Assembly: GCA_023386965.1 (NCBI GenBank)
Contig: JAEWIR010000021.1
Span: 1-9,884, forward strand
Length of the DNA: 9,884 nt
From: Bacteroidota bacterium
GTDB lineage: Bacteria; Bacteroidota; Bacteroidia; Flavobacteriales; Weeksellaceae
Reading direction: 5' to 3'
Made by a program: the position numbers and the translations under genes
The notes under the pieces: generated by a model
What the model was told of the DNA's origin: nothing
Databases searched by the model: none
What the model saw: only the letters and a program-made list of their open reading frames with translations
In this document: one piece after another, positions 6,063 to 9,884 of the stretch
Layout: every line of letters begins with the position of its first letter
Numbering within the stretch: position 1 is the first letter of the stretch

Positions 6063-6905
6063 TTAGTTAAACATTATGTGTTTTTCTCCGTCATACGCAG
6101 CAAATACCATGATGGGGTGGCTCTCCTGAAAATGGATATTTCCATGCCTATCTATTCCGATAGCACCTGCGAAGCCGTCAATTTCCGCCAGCTCAGCGAA
6201 TGTTTTCCTGAATGCTTCTTTCACTGGTTGGCCATCGCTTACCCGGGTAACAATTTTTGCAGCCGTGGCATTGCTTACGATATCTTCGCCAACTCCTGTA
6301 CAGCTCACTGCACAATAACGGTTGGCGTAATTGCCAGCTACCGTGGCTGAATCTGAAATTCTGCCCACCAGCTCAAATCCTTTGCCACCTGTTGACGTTG
6401 CTGCTGCCAGCTTTCCGTCTTTATCCAGGACAACGCAGCCTACAGTACCCAAACCGCCATTCCTGAGTTTCTCCTCATATTCCGCGCGCCGCTGCGGTAT
6501 TTCAGTAGAATAATCCTCAATCCCATGTTTGGCTGCGTAAATCTTTGCACCTTCCCCTCCCAGGACACGGTCATCTTCGTCTTTCAGAAGTTCGGCGACC
6601 TTTATCGGATTTTTTACAGATTCAATGTTGATGACACCCGAAAACTTTTGTGTTTCACCGTTCATTAGGGATGCACTCATCCTTATCTTTCCGTCGCTCT
6701 GGATTTGTGAGCCGGTGCCGGCATTAAAGAGTTCATCGTCTTCCAAAAGTGAAACTGCAAACACGACCGTTTCCGCAGCTGTATGCTCCTTCAGATAGTC
6801 CCAACTGCGGTCAATTATCCTTTTAAGCGACTGCTGCTTGGCAATTTTCGTTTCAGCTGTCTGGCTGCTTTCCGAGAAGAAGCCACCATGTATTATTATC
6901 TTCAT
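6063..6905 (-). CDS. iaaA: Isoaspartyl peptidase / type 2 L-asparaginase (Ntn hydrolase)
   Basis: A 280-residue member of the plant-type asparaginase family, made as a precursor that cuts itself before the nucleophile Thr. The cleavage site is GLG/TVG, giving T154 as catalytic residue. T172 in the STGG block, R182 and D185 in GRISDS, and T203-G204 in CTGVGE keep the substrate-binding pattern I recall for E. coli IaaA (spacings +18, +28 and +31 from the nucleophile are the same; the last pair is two residues closer). FNAGTGS at 60-66 is the usual stabilising loop. There is no signal peptide, so it is cytoplasmic. It lies 25 bp behind cyanophycinase on the same strand, so it most likely splits the beta-Asp-Arg dipeptides released by that enzyme into Asp and Arg. 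The opening HGGFF, instead of HGGAG, and MSAS, instead of the common MDAS, mark it as a divergent branch. Confidence 0.9.
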   Translation of the reverse strand: MKIIIHGGFFSESSQTAETKIAKQQSLKRIIDRSWDYLKEHTAAETVVFAVSLLEDDELFNAGTGSQIQSDGKIRMSASLMNGETQKFSGVINIESVKNPIKVAELLKDEDDRVLGGEGAKIYAAKHGIEDYSTEIPQRRAEYEEKLRNGGLGTVGCVVLDKDGKLAAATSTGGKGFELVGRISDSATVAGNYANRYCAVSCTGVGEDIVSNATAAKIVTRVSDGQPVKEAFRKTFAELAEIDGFAGAIGIDRHGNIHFQESHPIMVFAAYDGEKHIMFN

Positions 6906-6930
6906 TAATGATACGTTTTAGAAGGAAATA

Positions 6931-7824
6931 CTATTTTCCGTTTAAGGTGGGTATTGGACTGTATTGAGTGTTTTCTATGGTAAGTTCCTTGGTCTTCAGG
7001 TTAAACCTGTCGTTTACCGACATTACGTGAACGATTAGATTATCTATCGAAACAGGTTCGCCCAGATTGACGTTCGTAAGGTTGGTATCTTTAATAAAGC
7101 GTCCATCCACCAGTATTACAAGCCCGGAACCAACCGCAGTCATACAGTCGTCCTTAATGAAGAGGCCGGTATCTTCTCCAAGTCCGATACCGAGGGTCCG
7201 CGGGTTGCTCACAACTGCCTGAAAAAGCCGGCCTATCCTTCCGCGCTGTACAAAATGAGTATCAACTATTACATTGTCTATGAAACCAAGACCCTGCGTA
7301 GTTTTTATTTCGCCCTTCAGCAGGGCTTCACTGCTGGAACCCTGATAGATCATATTTTCGGAGGCTGCGGCTGCGCCGGCAGAAGTCCCGCAATACAGGA
7401 AATCGGTCTCCTGGTACTTTATCAGGATGGCTTCATGGAATCGCGTACCACCTAATATTGAAGTCAGACGAAGCTGGTCTCCACCCGTGAACATTACCAC
7501 ATCAGCATTATTGGCACGGGCAACAATCGCATCAGAATTGGCTTGCTCGCGCGTCTGGATGTCAAGTATATTTACATGTTTGGCTCCTAAAAACTCGAAA
7601 GCTTTTTTATATTCAGGGCCTACGATCTGAGGAATCTGTGATGCAGTGGTGATGACCTCTATTACAGATTCTTCTTTATTTTTACTTTCATTGATGATCT
7701 TTCGAAGGATACCCCGCTCAAAGAAGTTCAGGTTTTTCTCTGCACTGTTCTCATACTCCGTCTCGGTGAAACTTCCTTTATTCACCGCTCCGCCGATGAT
7801 CATTAATTTTCCTACAGGCTTCAT
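6931..7824 (-). CDS. cphB: Cyanophycinase, intracellular
   Basis: Serine hydrolase of the S51 peptidase family, 297 residues from the chosen start, that cuts cyanophycin into beta-Asp-Arg dipeptides. The nucleophile is S148 in GTSAGA (146-151). FTGGDQ is at 112-117, VDTHFVQRGR with H190 at 187-196, and GLGEDTG with E217 at 215-221; these fit the Ser-His-Glu centre and substrate pocket of the family. No signal peptide, so it acts in the cytoplasm on stored granules. ATG at 7824 gives MKPVGKLMIIGGAV, the usual opening. An upstream ATG at 7884 would add 20 unlike residues and place the promoter box inside the coding region, so it is not used. First gene of an operon with the isoaspartyl peptidase and divergent from cphA. 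Confidence 0.95.
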   Translation of the reverse strand: MKPVGKLMIIGGAVNKGSFTETEYENSAEKNLNFFERGILRKIINESKNKEESVIEVITTASQIPQIVGPEYKKAFEFLGAKHVNILDIQTREQANSDAIVARANNADVVMFTGGDQLRLTSILGGTRFHEAILIKYQETDFLYCGTSAGAAAASENMIYQGSSSEALLKGEIKTTQGLGFIDNVIVDTHFVQRGRIGRLFQAVVSNPRTLGIGLGEDTGLFIKDDCMTAVGSGLVILVDGRFIKDTNLTNVNLGEPVSIDNLIVHVMSVNDRFNLKTKELTIENTQYSPIPTLNGK

Positions 7825-7830
7825 ACCTTG

Positions 7831-7838
7831 CAAATTTA
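7831..7838 (-). promoter_or_regulatory. -7 box of the cphB-iaaA operon
   Basis: On the minus strand TAAATTTG is a perfect TAnnTTTG followed by C. Only six bases separate it from the ATG at 7824, so transcription would begin at or within about two bases of the start codon and the mRNA would be leaderless or nearly so. No -33 TTTG is seen at the usual distance. A TTGCT-N5-AGCAA inverted repeat lies just upstream at 7859-7873. Confidence 0.5.
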
Positions 7839-7993
7839 AATAAATTATAGCTGCTGCGTTGCTAATGCAGCAATTCATACCCACTGAACGCTAATTGTTT
7901 TTTTCTGGTTACTTTTTGCCAGACAATGGAGCACCTTGTGCAGTAGCCCCTAAATCCGCAAAAATTTCACCCGGCCGCGCCAGTTTTCAATGA

Positions 7994-8017
7994 TTTCAAT
8001 TATCTTTGATATTGAAA
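7994..8017 (+). promoter_or_regulatory. cphA promoter box inside an inverted repeat
   Basis: TATCTTTG (8001-8008) is a perfect TAnnTTTG match; transcription would start near 8013-8015, leaving a leader of about 40 nt. It sits between TTTCAAT (7994-8000) and ATTGAAA (8011-8017). With one bulged T the arms extend to TTTCAATTATC and GATATTGAAA. A further TTTCAAT is at 7985-7991, nine bases before the first. A second small repeat, TTGAA-AGCA-TTCAA (8012-8025), overlaps the predicted transcript start. The layout resembles an operator over the promoter, but the regulator is not in this window. Confidence 0.45.
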
Positions 8018-8053
8018 GCATTCAAAAATAAATAAACGTTAGCGTTATTACAC

Positions 8054-9884
8054 ATGAAAATCGAAAAAATACAGGCCCTTCGCGGACCAAACATCTGGAG
8101 TATCCGCCGCAAAAAACTGATACAGATGCGCCTAAATCTGGAGGAGCTTGAAAATTTTCCAACCAATAAAATTCCGGGATTCCGGGAACGTATTGAAAAA
8201 CTTATGCCATCCCTGTTTACCCACAGATGTTCGGAAGGTCATGAGGGAGGCTTTTTTCACCGTATTGAAATGGGTACGTGGATGGGGCACGTCATAGAAC
8301 ATATCGCGCTCGAAATACAGACCCTGGCAGGTATGAACACCGGATTCGGCAGGACGCGGGAGACAAAGACCCCCGGTATTTACAATGTGGTTTTCAGTTA
8401 TCTTGAAGAAAGTGCCGGCCTATTTGCAGCTGAAGAATCTGTGAAAATTGCCGAAGCTTTGGTTGCCGGTACGGAATATGACCTTGAAGCATGTATTCAG
8501 AGTCTTCGTGAAATACGCGAGCGCGTCCGTCTTGGTCCGTCTACCGGAAGTATAGTCGAAGAGGCAGTTTCAAGACGAATTCCCTGGATCAGACTCGGCA
8601 GAAATTCACTGGTTCAGTTGGGTTATGGCGTAAATCAGCAGAGGTTCCAGGCTACGGTTACGGGAAAAACCAGTTCCATAGCAGTGGAGATTGCCTGTAA
8701 TAAGGAGGCTACCAAGAAAATGCTTGAAGAAGCTGCCATACCGGTACCGTCAGGAGATATTGCCGTACAGGTGGAGGATTTAAAGAAAATCATAGATAAA
8801 ATAGGTTACCCTATAGTTCTGAAACCACTCTCCGGAAACCATGGCCGTGGACAGTCCATTAATGTACGCGACTGGGAAACAGCGGTTTTGGGTCTGGAGC
8901 ACGCCAAAACTGTTTCAGAGAAAGTGATTGTTGAAAAATATATTACGGGTTTTGATTTCAGGATACTGGTGATCAACCATAAAATGGTTGCAGCAGCAAG
9001 ACGGGTTCCTGCCCATGTGGTAGGAGATGGTGAGCTGAATATTTCCGAACTGATTGACAGGGAGAATCAGGATCCGCGCCGGGGCTATGGACACGAAAAT
9101 GTACTGACAGAAATATCCATTGATAAAGACACTTCCGAGTTGCTAAGCAAATTGAGCTATACGCCTGAAACAATACCGCAGAAAGGGGAGATCGTTTATC
9201 TGAAGTCTACCGCTAATCTTTCTACGGGTGGTACCTCCATTGATGTAACAGATATGGTTCATCCGGAAAATATCACCATGTGCGAACGGGTGTCCAAAAT
9301 TATTGGACTGGATGTTTGCGGAATTGATATCATGGCCGAAAACCTTACCCAGCCACTTAAGGAAAGTGGGGGAGCGATCCTGGAAGTTAATGCTGCACCG
9401 GGTTTCCGTATGCACCTGGCACCCAGCGAAGGTTTGCCGAGGAATGTGGCCGCTCCTGTGGTCGATATGCTTTATCCACCGGGGAAACCATTCACCATTC
9501 CTATTATTTCGGTTACAGGTACCAACGGTAAGACAACTACTACCCGACTTATCTCACATATTGTAAAAAATAACGGATACCGTGTAGGTTTTACCACATC
9601 AGACGGTATTTATATCCAGAACACCATGCTTGCCAAAGGGGATACCACCGGCCCGATGTCTGCAGAATTCATCCTCAAGGATCCGACTGTGGAATTTGCG
9701 GTACTGGAGACCGCACGGGGAGGAATCCTTCGTTCCGGACTGGGCTACAGCCAGGCAGATATTGGCGTACTGACCAATATTAAGGAAGACCATCTTGGTA
9801 TGGACGATATTCACAGTCTTCGGGATCTTACGCGTGTGAAAAGGGTAGTGCTGGACAGCGTGAAGAAAAACGGCTGGTGTATAC
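8054..9884 (+). CDS. cphA: Cyanophycin synthetase (3' end outside the window)
   Basis: ATP-dependent ligase that makes multi-L-arginyl-poly-L-aspartate by adding Asp to the backbone and Arg to each side chain. 610 codons are visible of a family length near 870-900, open at the right edge. The N-terminal domain (about 1-160) contains MGTWMGHVIEHIALEIQTLAGM. The ATP-grasp domain (about 210-475) has LKPLSGNHGRGQ (256-267), CGIDIMAE (422-429) and EVNAAPGFRMHL (444-455). The Mur-ligase-like domain starts about 480, with P-loop VTGTNGKTTT at 487-496, then DTTGPMSAEF and ETARGGILRSGLGY. All three modules and their nucleotide-binding motifs are intact so far. It starts MKIEKIQALRGPNIWS at the only well-placed ATG, without a Shine-Dalgarno sequence. 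It is divergent from the degradation operon, with 229 bp between the two starts. Confidence 0.96.
   Translation, partial: MKIEKIQALRGPNIWSIRRKKLIQMRLNLEELENFPTNKIPGFRERIEKLMPSLFTHRCSEGHEGGFFHRIEMGTWMGHVIEHIALEIQTLAGMNTGFGRTRETKTPGIYNVVFSYLEESAGLFAAEESVKIAEALVAGTEYDLEACIQSLREIRERVRLGPSTGSIVEEAVSRRIPWIRLGRNSLVQLGYGVNQQRFQATVTGKTSSIAVEIACNKEATKKMLEEAAIPVPSGDIAVQVEDLKKIIDKIGYPIVLKPLSGNHGRGQSINVRDWETAVLGLEHAKTVSEKVIVEKYITGFDFRILVINHKMVAAARRVPAHVVGDGELNISELIDRENQDPRRGYGHENVLTEISIDKDTSELLSKLSYTPETIPQKGEIVYLKSTANLSTGGTSIDVTDMVHPENITMCERVSKIIGLDVCGIDIMAENLTQPLKESGGAILEVNAAPGFRMHLAPSEGLPRNVAAPVVDMLYPPGKPFTIPIISVTGTNGKTTTTRLISHIVKNNGYRVGFTTSDGIYIQNTMLAKGDTTGPMSAEFILKDPTVEFAVLETARGGILRSGLGYSQADIGVLTNIKEDHLGMDDIHSLRDLTRVKRVVLDSVKKNGWCI

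Noticed and set aside
7895..7918. TTG plus TACTTTTTG as a second cphA promoter
   Set aside because: The box has one base too many for TAnnTTTG and the TTG is only about 12 bp away instead of roughly 19.
8973..9814. Several minus-strand frames of 66-90 codons
   Set aside because: All lie opposite cphA, which has intact ATP-grasp and Mur-ligase motifs through the whole stretch.

Overview
The window looks like chromosomal DNA of a Bacteroidota species, most likely a flavobacterium of the Chryseobacterium/Kaistella type (family Weeksellaceae). This rests on the style of the proteins, on starts without Shine-Dalgarno sequences, on AT-rich intergenic DNA, and on several TAnnTTTG boxes, the -7 element of Bacteroidota sigma factors, placed just upstream of genes. 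No species was assigned by any search. I see no tRNA, rRNA, CRISPR array, insertion sequence or phage gene.

Left part (1-2113, minus strand): a two-gene ABC export operon of the NatA/NatB type. The ATPase (1169-2113) is transcribed first and the ABC-2 permease (1-1150) follows after 18 bp; the permease runs off the left edge. A 317-bp divergent intergenic region separates this operon from the plus-strand genes.

Middle (2431-5601, plus strand): a short single-stranded DNA-binding protein with no acidic tail, a strong hairpin, a small HRDC-domain protein, hisS (histidyl-tRNA synthetase) with its own promoter and a 5' mRNA hairpin, and a class I SAM-dependent methyltransferase. A hairpin terminator separates the methyltransferase from a convergent small membrane-anchored YtxH-like protein (5661-5930, minus).

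Right part (6063-9884): a cyanophycin locus. On the minus strand, cyanophycinase (cphB) and an isoaspartyl peptidase/L-asparaginase-type Ntn hydrolase form an operon. On the plus strand, divergent from it, is cyanophycin synthetase (cphA), cut by the right edge after 610 codons. Together they give a complete storage cycle. CphA polymerises Asp and Arg into multi-L-arginyl-poly-L-aspartate, CphB cuts the polymer to beta-Asp-Arg dipeptides, and the Ntn peptidase can split these to free Asp and Arg. The 229-bp region between the divergent genes holds a -7 box for each side. The cphB box lies so close to its ATG that the transcript should be leaderless or nearly so. The cphA box lies inside an inverted repeat that could be an operator.

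The cyanophycin locus is the most notable content. Its genes belong to known families, so I do not claim a new system. The less-described points are the regulatory layout and the companion peptidase.
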